This document shows positions 22,071 through 33,286 of a DNA stretch of 64,000 bases, one piece after another. Source of the DNA: Polychytrium aggregatum (lineage: Eukaryota; Chytridiomycota; Chytridiomycetes; Polychytriales); NCBI RefSeq assembly GCF_025602895.1, contig NW_026516237.1:310001-374000 (forward strand). The letters are read 5' to 3'. The position numbers were made by a program, and so were the translations under genes. Under the pieces are notes generated by a model that was given only the letters and a program-made list of their open reading frames with translations, searched no databases and was not told the origin of the DNA. Position 1 is the first letter of the stretch. The number at the start of each line of letters is the position of its first letter.

Positions 22071-24235
22071 ATGAAACAGAACCCCAAGCCCGCACCCGCC
22101 CGGGCCGCCGACCGACCTGCCGAGCGGCCGCCCAAGTCGCTGGTCCTGCTCGTCCGCAACATCCCGGACTTTATCGTCAAGGACGCAGCCTTCTTTGGCC
22201 ACTATGGCGCCATCAGCGCTCGCAGGGCCGGCAAGATGGTATGCGCCTGGATCGCCCATGCGGCTCGCAGATGCGGTCGCCGAGCCCAGACCTCGGCCGC
22301 ACAGGCAGCAAGCACGCATGCAAGCACGTAGATCTGCAGCTGATCCAGTCGCTCGTCCTCCAATTATCACCAATCCGCAGAAAAATGCCCTCTTCCTCAC
22401 CTTCCGGGACCAGTCGCGGGCGGACCTCGCGCTCACGCAGATTCCGAATCTGCAGGTCTTCAGCAAAGCCCTGAAGGTGGACTACGCCCGCCCCAGAGAA
22501 GGACCAGCCGATCCGAGCGAGCAGATATTGTAGGTCAAATGTCGCCGAGTCCTTGGCCCCGATATCCCGCCGCCGCCTCGGTCCGGGTGGATCAACTGGA
22601 CAGCCCTGCATGTGGGAATTGTCTCTGCTCACAATCGCTCGATTTTGATGCCGTAGACACATCACACCAATAGAGGATGTGCCGCCCCAACCTGCGCCGA
22701 TTGCGCCGCATCTCGGGTGAGAATCGACAGCCTCATCAAGGCATCTGCTCGTCCTCGATCTGGCCTCGAGCGAATCGGATCGTATGCGATGCTGTCAAGC
22801 GGCATACGATCAGGCTTTGTCCGGCCTCGCGGGCCGCAAGGACGCTCCATGAGTGGCAAATACGATAACGCTGTCCAAGCTCGAGCACGGCCCGACCGGG
22901 ATAGCATCGCTGATTGACAGGTTTTTCCATGGCGTCTGCATCCTGCGTGGTCAGGATACATTACTCCGCCCCACCAAATCTTTGCTACAAGTATCCCCCA
23001 CCGACACCCGAGATCATCAAGAATATTGCGCACGCCATTGCATCCGTTCCGAATCTATATGTCCAGGTCCTGCACTTGATGAACAAACTCAACCTCCCTC
23101 CGCCATTCACTGCTGCTGCCGCTTCGGTTGGTATCATGAAGTCGAGCCTGTAGCACGCAGTTGAGCATACCATCACTGCCGACGCCTGTAGCCCATACTC
23201 ACTGCAATCTACGATAGGCGGACTGGAGCGCTGACACATTGGCAGCCTCTAGCCAGGCCAAGCGGAAGCGAGATCCACTCCTTGCCAGTGACGAGTCAGA
23301 GCTGGAATCGGATGACGAGGCCCCGACCGGACGAGCAACCCTCGCTTCAAAGAAGTCCAAGGAGGATCCCGCTGCAAAATCAGCTACAAAGCCAACCACA
23401 AAACTACCCTCGACACCCAGCGCGCACTTGGACGACGTTTCAAGCAAAGCTATGCCCGAGTCGGTACCGCATGTGCCGACTGGCCTGCTCCCAGCGAATC
23501 CTGGCGCAATAACCGTGCCTTCCACCAAGCAGCCGGATGATCTCGACAGCATTCCCCTCGAGACAGTGTCTCAGCAGGAGCTGGACGAGAACCGCATATC
23601 CCATGACGGTAAAATCGGATGCCTGTTGCCAGCGCACACTATCGCGCGCCCTGGTGTCTAACTTCCTCTGTCGCTCGCTCTCAGAGATTCTGAACATCCC
23701 CTCGTTCCGGAACTATCAAAGAGGCGCACCGTCCGCGACGCTCTATATCAAGAATTTAGACCACAAGCAGGTCCGGGCCAAGGACCTGGAGTACCTCTTT
23801 GGCCGATATTTCCCAAACTTCTCGTCCATGAAGAGGTAAACCGGCCTCGGCGGTGAAGAACTCAGATGTCCTGGCCATTCCCCGTAATTCCAGGAAACGC
23901 TAACCGCTGAGTCCTTTGATCGCCCCAGAGACCTTGAAATCCGCCTCATGACGGAGGGGCGGATGAAAGGACAAGCATTCGTCAAGTTCCCTAGCATCGA
24001 GCTTTCTACTCGGGCACTCGATGATGTGCACGGCTACGTCCTCCACGACAAACCCATAGTCATAGTACGTGTCCGGTCCAAAGCGCAAAGTCAGTCGATG
24101 TGAATCGCACTGCCGCCAATGCATCCACTGTTGCTGGATCTGCCCGCGCTGCTCGGCTGCAGCGATCCAAGTATCCAAACACCCAACCCACTAACGTGAT
24201 ATTGCCATCATTAGCAATTTGGCAAAGCCGGCTAA
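22071..24235 (+). CDS. RNPC3: U11/U12 snRNP 65 kDa protein homologue (two RRMs, minor spliceosome)
   Basis: Eight exons (22071-22238, 22381-22529, 22657-22716, 22955-23130, 23246-23608, 23685-23835, 23929-24064, 24215-24235) sum to 1224 nt, or 407 residues. RRM1 (from about residue 23) has LLVRNIPDFIVKD and NALFLTFRDQSRADLAL. The centre carries the family signature PAPIAPHLG..YPPPTPEIIKNI and VLHLMNKLNLPPPF, then an acidic/Ser region and QQELDENRISHDE. RRM2 (about 319-400) has ATLYIKNL, DLEYLFGRYF, DLEIRLMTEGRMKGQAFVKF and GYVLHDKPIV. In RNPC3 the second RRM binds the U12 snRNA 3' stem-loop and the N-terminus contacts the U11 side. Its presence implies that U12-type introns exist in this genome. 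The gene starts 208 bp from the divergent coiled-coil gene. Confidence 0.93.
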
Positions 24236-24680
24236 GGGAGCCCGCCTGAGCACCTCAAAGCCGATGCATCGCAAGCGCCACAGGCCTGTTTTGTATTTAC
24301 TGATGAACTGCAAGTCGCGATACACTCCATTCGCGAAACACTGCGATGGCCGCCAGGCACTTCATCTCGCTGTCTTTCAATCGACTCGGCCGCTGGATTG
24401 GATGCCCCAAGCAAATCGAGGCATGCCCCGGAACTGAAGAATATATGCATCGCTCGTGGATCAACCGACATCCGGGAGCTAGTCAGTCGAAGATCCGTCG
24501 ATGGCTGGGTCTCTTGAGAACTCGATTCACGGTGCTCGAACCGGCCGACCGATGCTGTACCCCAAGCGCGGCATTCGACACACTCGACGTGCACAAGCAA
24601 GTTCGTCGTAGCTCATCGTCGGTGTCCTGTCATTCAAATGACAGGACACCACGCACTTGGAGCCGTACATCGGCGCCATT
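24236..24680. other. Convergent 3' region of RNPC3 and the alginate-lyase-like gene
   Basis: No coding signal beyond shadow frames. It contains a perfect hairpin, listed separately. Confidence 0.45.
24621..24650. repeat. Perfect 13-bp inverted repeat (hairpin)
   Basis: The arms GGTGTCCTGTCAT and ATGACAGGACACC are separated by TCAA. It lies 31 bp beyond the stop of the minus-strand alginate-lyase-like gene, within its 3' flank. Confidence 0.9.
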
Positions 24681-26301
24681 TCAGCCAAGTAAAATGCAAT
24701 ACAAGACGGCCAAAGCCACGGCATACGTCCACTTGGAGCATACTCCACGGGTACCACGGGCCCGAGCGCTGCTCTTGGTTGGGTTGTCGAACGAGGCATA
24801 TGGCGACCAAAGCCGCATCGGGTTCCAGATCTGGGGCTTTTGCTGGAGTTGATTGGCGGCTTTGATCAGGCTGCTGTCCTTGTAAATAACGTAGGCTTGC
24901 TTGAGGAGCGAAATGACGGTGGCTGGATTGAAGTCACCCGAGTTGGCAGCCGGCCAGCCCGTCCCGTTGACGAGGGCATAGGTCGTCAGGTGGTTCAGTG
25001 CCACCAGCACCAGCGGAGGAGTGCCCGGGGAACGCTTGAAGTCAAATAGACTGAGGTTGGTGGAGCGCATGAGCTGTCCCAAGACAAACAAGCCCTGGAG
25101 GTTGAAGCCAGAATAGTACCAGCTCGTGGGACGCTGCATCTCCAAAGGCTGCGAGCCATCGTCCATGATTTGTGCAAGGATGCGTGGAAATGTGTATGTC
25201 TGGATATAGTGCTCGACTGCAGCGGTCCGGTTCATGAGGAGCATGAGCGATACCACTTGCACATCGTACCAAGTGCCTTGATTGTTGAGCTGATGCTTTG
25301 TAACGTTGCCTCGGGGGGAGGACTGCAGCCAGTCGAGGAAGCTGCTTTGCCAGTGAATAAAGGGATCGATCACCTGCGCGCAAGTGGTTTCTGGGGCCGT
25401 CCGCAGCAGCTGGAAGCCGTCAATGAGCATGTAGACGTTTGAGTAGTCTGGCAGTCGGTGCAACAGAGCAGGCCATCGAGCCGACCGGGGGAGCGGGTGT
25501 GGGTGTAAAGAAGGCCAAAACCAAGAGTCAGTTACCGAGCGACATCAAATATGCACAGTTATGGAGCCCAGACCGGCAGAAGAACTGACCCAAAGGGAGG
25601 ATCAAGACAACAGAGTAGCCAACGGATGACCAGTATCGACAGTCAGCTTCCACGGCCCAAGCGACCCTACCGAGCAAACCACCGCTACTTCCTGTGAGCT
25701 TGATTTGCTGCGTTCCAATGACCCAGTTCTCGTAGTTCATGTTGGGGTTCATTCTCGTGCTGTTGTTGACAAACCATGCGGCCAGGCGACGACAGCCCTG
25801 GGCGGCATAAGAGGTGTTGCCGGTAAAGAAGTAAGCCAGTCCGGTGTCGAAGACATCGTTGATGACCAGCTTCAGATAGGGCGGATCCGACGACAGCCAG
25901 ACCTCGGGGTTGACATATCCATCGTAACGGATGTATCTTCCCGTCGGATCCGAGACGTTTGGCCAGAAGTACCGGGCGAGGGAGTAGAAATCGTGCGGAC
26001 TGTTGGACGGGGCCAGAATGGAGTTGTTGACGACCGAGTAGACGCGCTGATCGAAAATGGACTGGATCGAGCGGCGGACGACTCGGTGGATTGCAGAGAG
26101 CAGTTCCTTGCGTCCCCGCATGTAAAAATCACGGTTGTACCAGAGCTGCTGCGGGTCCAGGTAGAAGGTTTGGATGGCATCTTTGGTGGGTCGACCGACC
26201 GAGTCGACTGGAAAGGTGAGCGATAGCGCCAGCGGGCAGCAGAGCAGCACCAGCAAGAGGAGGTAGATATGGCTCTGCAGCCGGGACGAGGAGCGCATCA
26301 T
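24681..26301 (-). CDS. Alginate-lyase-family (PF05426-type) secreted protein, probably GPI-anchored
   Basis: Two exons, 26301-25671 and 25447-24681, join in phase 1 (SSGGLL|DYSNVYM) to give 465 residues. The N-terminus has a strong signal or anchor segment (IYLLLLVLLCCPLALS). Family blocks are DFYSLARYFWPNVSDPTGRYIRYDG, VNPEVW, LAYFFTGNTSYAAQGCRRLAAWFVN, STRMNPNMNYENWVIG, and later NNQGTWYDVQVVSL. They match the alpha/alpha-toroid of alginate lyases and related fungal proteins. Many N-X-S/T sites fit an exported glycoprotein. The C-terminus (small residues, then WTYAVALAVLYCILLG) looks like a GPI-attachment signal. The substrate may be alginate or another uronate polymer of algal or fungal walls; the sequence cannot decide. 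Confidence 0.82.
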
Positions 26302-27054
26302 TTTGAGCTGCTGCTGCTGCTGTTGAACCAGCCTGCCGACGCAGCCGGGCCGAGAGCGACCCAGGTATGTATATCGGCGGCCATCGCGGCAACATGCCGC
26401 CAAAAAGCCGGCGATGCTTGGATCCCGACGGCAAACGAAGCCACTGGCGGGCCATGTTCCTGAAGAGAGCAAGCCGGCCAAGACGCAAGCAAAGACGCAA
26501 GCAAAGCGAAGGGGTTCGATGATCAAGAGGCCGTCTGCATTCGATGTGTCTCCAATGGCATATTTGGACACATGGTGGATCACACAGTCGGCCTTCTCAG
26601 AGAAAAGCAGGGACTGTTCCGTTCCTTTTCTGGACTGACTATATTGAAGTTTGAATACACCCCTTTGCATGGCCATGGCTTTCTTCCGGATCCTCGATCC
26701 CCGAAACGGTGCGCTGCAATTCAGTGACTCGATCCGCCAGCCTGTGCAGGGTCGCCATCAGTGTTGGTGTCCAAACACACCTTCAGTCAATTTCACATCA
26801 ATACAGCCGGTACAAGGATCTCGGTATACCAGCCGATCGACACCAGCAACAACACGGAACCATCGCACAGCCGCGGCCATGATTTCACCGAACGGAATCC
26901 GTGTATCCGGTCCGCTATTGCTGCAGAGAGCCCAGGGTCGCCCTCAGCGAGGGCAGTGTTCTGATGGGGGGCTGCGGCCTGCATCAACTGTGTCAGATTT
27001 GGAACTTGGGGGGGGGGTGCTGGGCAGTGAATGGTTCAGTTCGTCGGCAAACAC
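26302..27054. other. Intergenic region
   Basis: Between the 5' end of the alginate-lyase-like gene and the 3' end of PTPS I see no supported gene. A run of ten G occurs near 27008-27017. Confidence 0.4.
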
Positions 27055-28173
27055 TCATAGCTGGTGCTCCCCTCGATAGATGGCAGTGTTGTTCCGGGTT
27101 TCCTCGACCCGGACTTCATGGAGATGCGCCTGCGCCGGAATCCTTGGCTCGAGCATCTCCCAAATGTATATGGCAATGTTTTCGGCCGTACTAGAAGGCG
27201 GTGGACAGCGAGCAAGTGCAATTGTGAGCAAATGTGCGACGGGATTTCGGCTCCAGCGGCTAGCCGAGCGACAAAATGCAGAGCAATTGGCTGCAACAGC
27301 ACCGAGAGGCTACTCCAAGAACAATCGGCAGCTGCGAGAAGATGCAGCGATGCGAAAGGTCGGCGACATGAATGCCGTCAATGTCCTCCAGCGACTGCCG
27401 ATCGCCCCAGTGCGTCGTCCTCCCTCTGCGGCTCCCGTCAACACACCTTGGCCGGGTCTTGAAATACAAGACATCCATATCCTGAAGCAGCAAGAATCGA
27501 ATGGATCAGCCCCAGCTTGCGAGGCGATAGATGAGATCGGAGCACCAACAGCCTGGAGGATCAAGCACTCAGCGGAGGAAAACGAGACCCGAAGCGGAGG
27601 GTGCTCGTACCAGATGACGGTGATCGAGGTCCTTCAGAACATCTTTCATGGCGATTTTGAGATCAGTGATGTTCATCACCATGCCGGTGAGCGGATCGAC
27701 CTGGGAGAGGCGTCGGACAGAAAGCATCGGAAGTCGTTGTTCATGAGCAACTGGTTGCAGGGAGGACGAGGCAAACAAGCAGCAAGCAAATGGCAATCCA
27801 TGAGGGTGCGGGCTGGTCTCCCGCCGAGAGACCTATACTCACCATGCCCTTGACGGTGACCTCAACTGCCAAAGGATCGCCAGAGGAGAGTGTCAGAAAA
27901 CAGCAGCTCGGGCCGAAGCGTGCGTGTGGTGCGGATGTCGATTTCTCAGAGCCTCGGCTGGCTCCACCACCAACCAGCTATGCAGCGACCCGTGCAGTAC
28001 GATGCGATTGAGGTGCATCCGCCTGGGTCCTCACCGTCGTAGTTGTGACCGTGGCCGTGGATGTGATTGCATTTGCCAAAGATGCGCTGGTTCTCTTCGT
28101 CGGATAGAGCCGGCGCATGCAGCCGGTGGGCGGCCGAAAACGACTCTCGCCGGGTGATGTAGACGATGGGCAT
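27055..28173 (-). CDS. 6-pyruvoyl-tetrahydropterin synthase
   Basis: Five exons (28173-28035, 27865-27843, 27700-27611, 27481-27447, 27190-27055) sum to 423 nt and give 140 residues, the normal family length. The zinc ligands are in SAAHRL and HIHGHGHNY, with the catalytic Cys in GKCNH. Then come [43 protein letters not shown], and the end [18 protein letters not shown]. The Glu of VEETRNN fits the substrate-anchoring position. The enzyme makes 6-pyruvoyl-tetrahydropterin from dihydroneopterin triphosphate in tetrahydrobiopterin synthesis. Exon 2 is 23 nt and exon 4 is 35 nt, so automated annotation may miss this gene; no single ORF covers more than a third of it. Confidence 0.93.
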
Positions 28174-28735
28174 GTCGCGGTGGATCTGAGGAGCAAGCCG
28201 ATGAGAGAGCCGGGCAGGAGGCGATCCTATCCGGGAGCGCTTGCAATGTGCGGGAGGGCAGCCCGACGAGGGGGAGAGGTGTTCTGATATATCCGCCGGA
28301 GCATCCTGGAGCAGGCCTTGCGGAAGAGTCGCAAGCCGGCCCAGCGACCCCAATCAGCAAGGCCAGAGGCCCATTGTCCGTCCCAGAGCGCCGGGGCGAT
28401 CCCGGGGTGGTCGGGAGCGGGTTTTGGCAGATCCCAGGGCTTCAGGCGGATCTGGTTGTTCGACAGAGGAGGAGCCACCCGCCGCAGAGCCCAGGGACGC
28501 CGCCGCCTGCTGTCTGTGATATCGGGCGGCGCTGCGCCTGGGCCCAGAACAGCGTTGCATCGGTCGACCAAGCGCACTGTGATTGATCGGCACGATGCAG
28601 ATGTTGCCATTTATTCTGGGTCACTCGCATGGGGACCCTCATCATTGCGGGGTGAGCAGGAGGAGAATCGGCGACATGTCTCGAGCAGTCCGCATGTCCC
28701 AAACAGCCGACATGACTGCAGGCCGCTTCGTCCTC
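28174..28735. other. Intergenic region, GC-rich
   Basis: GC-rich spacer between two minus-strand genes. Overlapping open frames on both strands are compositional and show no domain signature. Confidence 0.4.
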
Positions 28736-31700
28736 TTATTTGAGATGCGTCTTGGCCAGCTGCATTCGCTGTCGCTCCAAGATCTGCTTCTCGCTGACCT
28801 CCTCCAGACCCTGGGGCTTGCGGGCGGCTTTGCCTTGGACAGATGGCTTCTGCGTCCCCTGGCGCTCCTGCGAGCTCTGCTGCTCAATGTCCTCCATCAT
28901 CATATGGGTCAGGTTGGAGGCCTCAAAGGATGTGATGCCCGCGACCTCGGCGTCGCCGCCATCGATGATCTCCGAGATCCAGCCAGCTGTCAGCTCCGCA
29001 ATCTGTCGGGCCTCCGGAAGGAACGACATCATCAACAGGAAGGCATGCGACATGCCGTCCAGGATCTTGGTCTTGACCATGTCACCGGGGTCTTTGCTGA
29101 AGATGTGATTCTGGAACTCTTCAATGTCGATCTCAAGGTCGCCAAGCAGGATCTTGGTCTGCGGCAACGAGTCGTCGTCGCTGTCCTCGTCCTCGTCATC
29201 GTCGCCATTCAAGCCCACACGCTCGAAAGTGCGGCCGACCTTGCCAGAAGACTCGGACGACTCGGACGATCCTGTGGATGCAGGAGCCCGGCCTGTTGCA
29301 GTCTTGGAATGGGCATGCGGTCTGCCAGCATTGACCACCAGATCGCCGAGGCGGGTTTTGACCGACTCCCACTCCTTGCGGGCCTTCTGCTTGGCCTGTC
29401 GCAGCCGCCCGCCAAAGATCACAGTGTCATCGACGAACGGATCCTTTTCACCGCAGATCAAGAAGGTCTTCGGGAAGCGAGCCAGGATCGAGTCCGGAGC
29501 CACGATCGGACTCAGATAGTAGTCTTCATCAAAGTTGGGCGGGCTCGGGGAGCCTCCGAGGTACATCAGAGCCATGGCTCGCATCACTGTCGCAATTGGG
29601 GGGACAATGATGGATCAGTCTCGGCTGCAAGGGCAGTGCCGACGACTATGCTCAAGCAGTTGTGGGTATCATCGGCTCGTCCAGGTACTCGCTGGTACGA
29701 AGGAAGGGATGCGCTTGCGCAGGAGGGGCCAACTTACTCTCAGGGGCCAACAGCCGATCGGTAAAGTATGACATTCGAGAAGTCATCGAGAGTGACTTTG
29801 GCACCATGGCATGCTGCTTGCGGGGTTGTGATCGCCACAGGGACCGCCACAGACTGGTGCGGCTCTGCTGGACCTTGTTGCTGAAAACATCGATACGCTT
29901 GGGGGCTGGCGGCACAGCCAAGGGCGAGAAAGCGTCCATGGTTTCCTTGGCCTGAACCAACGACTGCATCGAGAGTGACATTTTGGACTCTGCGCGGATG
30001 AGACCAAGCTGCTCCTGCGGCATCCAGCAGGCCAGATCAAAGCTGAGGCACGGATAGATGAGAATGAGTCCCGAGGGCGGACGGACAGGAATGTCCTTGC
30101 TTTCGAGGCACTTGATGACCACAGAGGCAGCCAGGTTTCCACCTCTGGAGAGATGTTGATGCCCCGTGGTTTTGAGCGGAAGTGCACAGGGATGTGGACA
30201 AGATTAGTAAATTAAACTGGATTCACCTGCCGAGGTAGCAAACGCCGAGCTGAGTGGGGACACTTACGCCGAGTCGCCAACAATCATCACCTTGATGGGT
30301 GGCTTCATCTTTCCCCTCTTTCCGTTCCCGTCGACCTCGAACCAGCCCTCCAGGCCGACAATTTCGCCGTTGGACTCGGTAATCGTTCTATAGGCATCGA
30401 AGCACTCCTCCAGGGCCCAGGGATAAGGAGATCCCGGTGCCTTGCCGTAGTCGATGCTGACAACGGGAATCTTGGTTTTGCGTGCCCACACCGAGACATA
30501 ATCGTCATGGCATTTGGGTCCCATCGAAACGAACCCGCCTCCAGGGACTTGCAAGATCAGCGAAGTACATTTCTTGAGTTCCTCGGGCGCTCCGTCAAAG
30601 TAAAGACGCACCGTGATCGGGCCCAATTTGGTGCCCGGGAACGAGCTCACGGACGGCGGAGTGGGTCGGGGGATGGTAATGTCTCTGCGGATGGGCAAAT
30701 ATCCACGCTGGGGATAGGCCAGGAGCCGGAGGATCGGGTTGAGGGATTTTTCCCACGAGGTTCGCATCATCTCGACACTACACAGCGCTCGGAACTTGCG
30801 GACCTACGACACGCATGGATTTCGAGGATGGAATGGCACGCGGGACGATTGTACGAATGGCAAGTGCAATGTGTTGAAACAGGAAACTGTCAGCGCCGCG
30901 CAACTGGGGGTGCAGCTGGTCGCCCTCAGGTCAAGCGACGGCGCGCTGCCGCTGCTGCCACCGACCAAGCGTAAGAGCTTTTGTGGCATCGGAGCAGCAT
31001 TGCAAGAGCCTTTGGATCGCGTACCTTTTCGTCAGCAGCGTCAGGGAAGAACATGTACATGGCCGAGAACGCAACCGAACAGAAATCGCGGAGGGGCTTG
31101 AATGGGATCTTCATGGCCGTGAGAAATCCTGCATCCAGACAGGTCAGGACCCAGGTGGCCCGATAAAAGTTGCGGGTATACTGGAAGAGCAAGGGAGGTG
31201 CAAATGGAGGATCAGTAGCCGATGGGATGAGGCGGACTTGATGCAGTTGGCTGCCAATTGTGGTGTCAGGCTGAGTGGCAAGGGCGAGTGAGACACGCAC
31301 CATTCTCGCCAAGGGCTCCGGGGCTGAGAGAAGCGTTTGGAGACGACGACGAATTGCACAGATTTTTTGCATTTTGGATCAAAGTGCCATCGAAAGTGGG
31401 AAGAGACCGAGGAAGTGGGCAGTGCAAGGGATGGATGTGAGATAGCCGATTCGGAGAATCCGGAAGATGCCGCCTGCCGTCAATCCTTCTCCAATGCACG
31501 AGAGCTCGACGAGTTGTTGGGCTTACCATTCAGAAAGCACAGCAGGAAGGTGTGGTTCAGCAGGTAAAGTGCAAAGAGCGTCCCGAGAACAATCTTCCAG
31601 GGTGGGAACCGTGCTGAGACGGACAAATGGTATGGGTGAGAAATCAAGCGAGTCTACGACAATAGCAAATATGCATATGCCGGATGGTGTGAACCGAATC

Positions 31701-31817
31701 CGGGCGTTAATCGCGGCGTTTATACATACCGAGTCGCTTATTGATTTTATCCAAAACAGGCCACGAGGGGCTCTGTTTCAGTGCGGCGAATCTGTGGTCA
31801 GAATTGGAGACGGGCAT
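28736..31817 (-). CDS. Hormone-sensitive-lipase-like alpha/beta hydrolase, membrane-anchored
   Basis: Well-supported exons are 31817-31730, 31613-31527, 31180-31025, 30803-30268, 30144-29738 and 29586-28736. One or two further small exons between 31470 and 31295 are unresolved. The N-terminus reads RFPPWKIVLGTLFALYLLNHTF, a likely membrane segment. The hydrolase core has VPGGGFVSMGP (oxyanion loop, Pro instead of the usual His of HGGG) and VSIDYGKAPGSPYPWALEE. GDSAGGNLAAS is created across an intron. The acid is in CGEKDPFVDD and the His in DGMSHAF. A Ser/Asp-rich insert (SSESSESSGK, DDDEDEDSDDDS) separates acid and His, where mammalian HSL has its regulatory module. Neutral acylglycerol or sterol ester hydrolysis is likely. 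Confidence 0.83.
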
Positions 31818-32679
31818 CGTGGCCCGATCGAGTGAATGTGAAGCGATGGGTTGAGATGAGCCGAGGTGGTCGGGGTATGATGATGTTGCGGATAGCCAAA
31901 GCATCGTCGCAAGCAGGATAGTAGCTTCTGCAGCCAAGAAGACAAAGCAGCAATGCCCTTGAGGCACTCACGTCAGCGAAGCAAGGATAAGTACTTCGAG
32001 CCGCTTGAGGCCAGGCGAAGGCCGGCCGAGAATATGGTCGAGCATGGCAAGGGCAATCTGGGGGCTGGATGCGTATGTGGCTGGATCCGTGAACAGATAC
32101 ACTGTCGTGGAGGCGGCTCTGTAGAAGTCAATAGCGGGAAATGAAGGATGCAGGCAAGAATCCGCGGCTGGATCTGCGAGCGGCTTGCTGGGCGAATGTC
32201 AATCGGATGATTTTGGATCGATCGCCAGATCAGGCTGCGACAGCGGATGAGGCTGTCGGTACGTCTGCTGGAACCAGCAAAGCCAAGGAGGAGCAGGAGG
32301 AGCAGGAGGCAGCGGCCGGGGAGGAATGCAGGGGTGGCCCAGGGACGGTCGGCCGGTCGACCAAGTCGTCTCGCCTCGCCTGGTCCGCTTGGTCTGACGG
32401 AGTTTGGAAGCACACGTGAATTCGCTATCCTTTCACGTGCGGCGCCGTGTCGGCTGATTGCCAGTCGGCACGTGGGCATGAACTGGCATGAACTGGCATG
32501 AACTGGCATGAAACTCGGCTCGCTCAACAGAAGCGGGGCCAACGTGGGCGGCTCATTGATGGGAAGCGATCGAGAGGTTGTGGCAGAAGGTGCGTGGCTC
32601 GCGGCGGGCCTGTTGCACTGACCAACTTGCCCGCATTGATGCCATGCGCGGCGTCACGAGTGGACAACTATGTGCACTC
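31818..32679. other. Intergenic region
   Basis: No supported gene. A 189-codon minus-strand frame (31973-32542) is Ser/Arg/Leu-rich and not protein-like. Confidence 0.4.
32479..32513. repeat. Short tandem repeat, 10-bp unit AACTGGCATG
   Basis: Three complete units and partial copies at both ends lie in the intergenic region. Confidence 0.9.
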
Positions 32680-32951
32680 TATTCAGAAAACGGGATACTG
32701 CCCGTTCCATGGACATGTCGCATGTGATGAGCTTGCGTCCAATGGAGACACATGCAATTCAACAGATCACCTCGGAGTGCCAGCGGTGAATGGTGCTCTT
32801 GGACAGACTGAATATGGAGGCAGCGTTTCTCAGGCTGTGGATGATGGCGTAGCACCGCATCACAGAATGGCCATGGCCGGCGCACGATGCTTTGAAGCAA
32901 CAAGCCATTTGATCAACGACCAAAATTCAGAGTGTCCCGTTTTTTGTTGTA
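32680..32951 (-). mobile_element. Internally deleted Tc1/mariner element (MITE-like, 272 bp)
   Basis: The element is bounded by TA at 32680-32681 and 32950-32951. One end reads TATTCAGAAAACGGGATA. The other, on the minus strand, reads CAACAAAAAACGGGACAC. Between them, on the minus strand, lies a decayed N-terminal part of the transposase at 44.6 kb: RCYAIIHSLRNAASIFSLSKSTIHRWH versus RCYALIHSLRKVASIFSVSKSTIHRWH, described here only as a near match. The catalytic domain is absent. Polarity agrees with the large copy: the CAACAAAAAACGGGAC end is on the transposase 5' side and the TATTCAG end on the 3' side. Confidence 0.88.
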
Positions 32952-33286
32952 TTGGAACGCCTGTATTCAGGATCCAGAACGAATGCGGCCATCGATCTCA
33001 AAAACAGGTTGTCCTGTTTGGATGTGAGCGCGCTGCAGTCAAGACAGCGCCGGCAAGGGGAGGAGGAGGAAAAGGAGGCGGAGGAGCTAGTTTCAAGAAT
33101 TGGAAGCAATGGAATACAGCTATGAGTGAGGAACGATTGAGCAAAGAGAAGGACGAGAAAAGTGGGTGGGGCGTCGTCGTCGGCGGAGTAGGAGGAGCGC
33201 GGGCGGTGTGTGTCAGAGACAAGGGCGGGCAGCGACACCAAGCAGATCAGCTTGGTCCAAAAGAAGAGACATCACGCCAAGCGGGT

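Noticed and set aside
31973-32542. 189-codon minus-strand frame as a gene
   Set aside because: Low-complexity Leu and Arg/Ser stretches, no homology-like pattern, and it includes the 10-bp tandem repeat.
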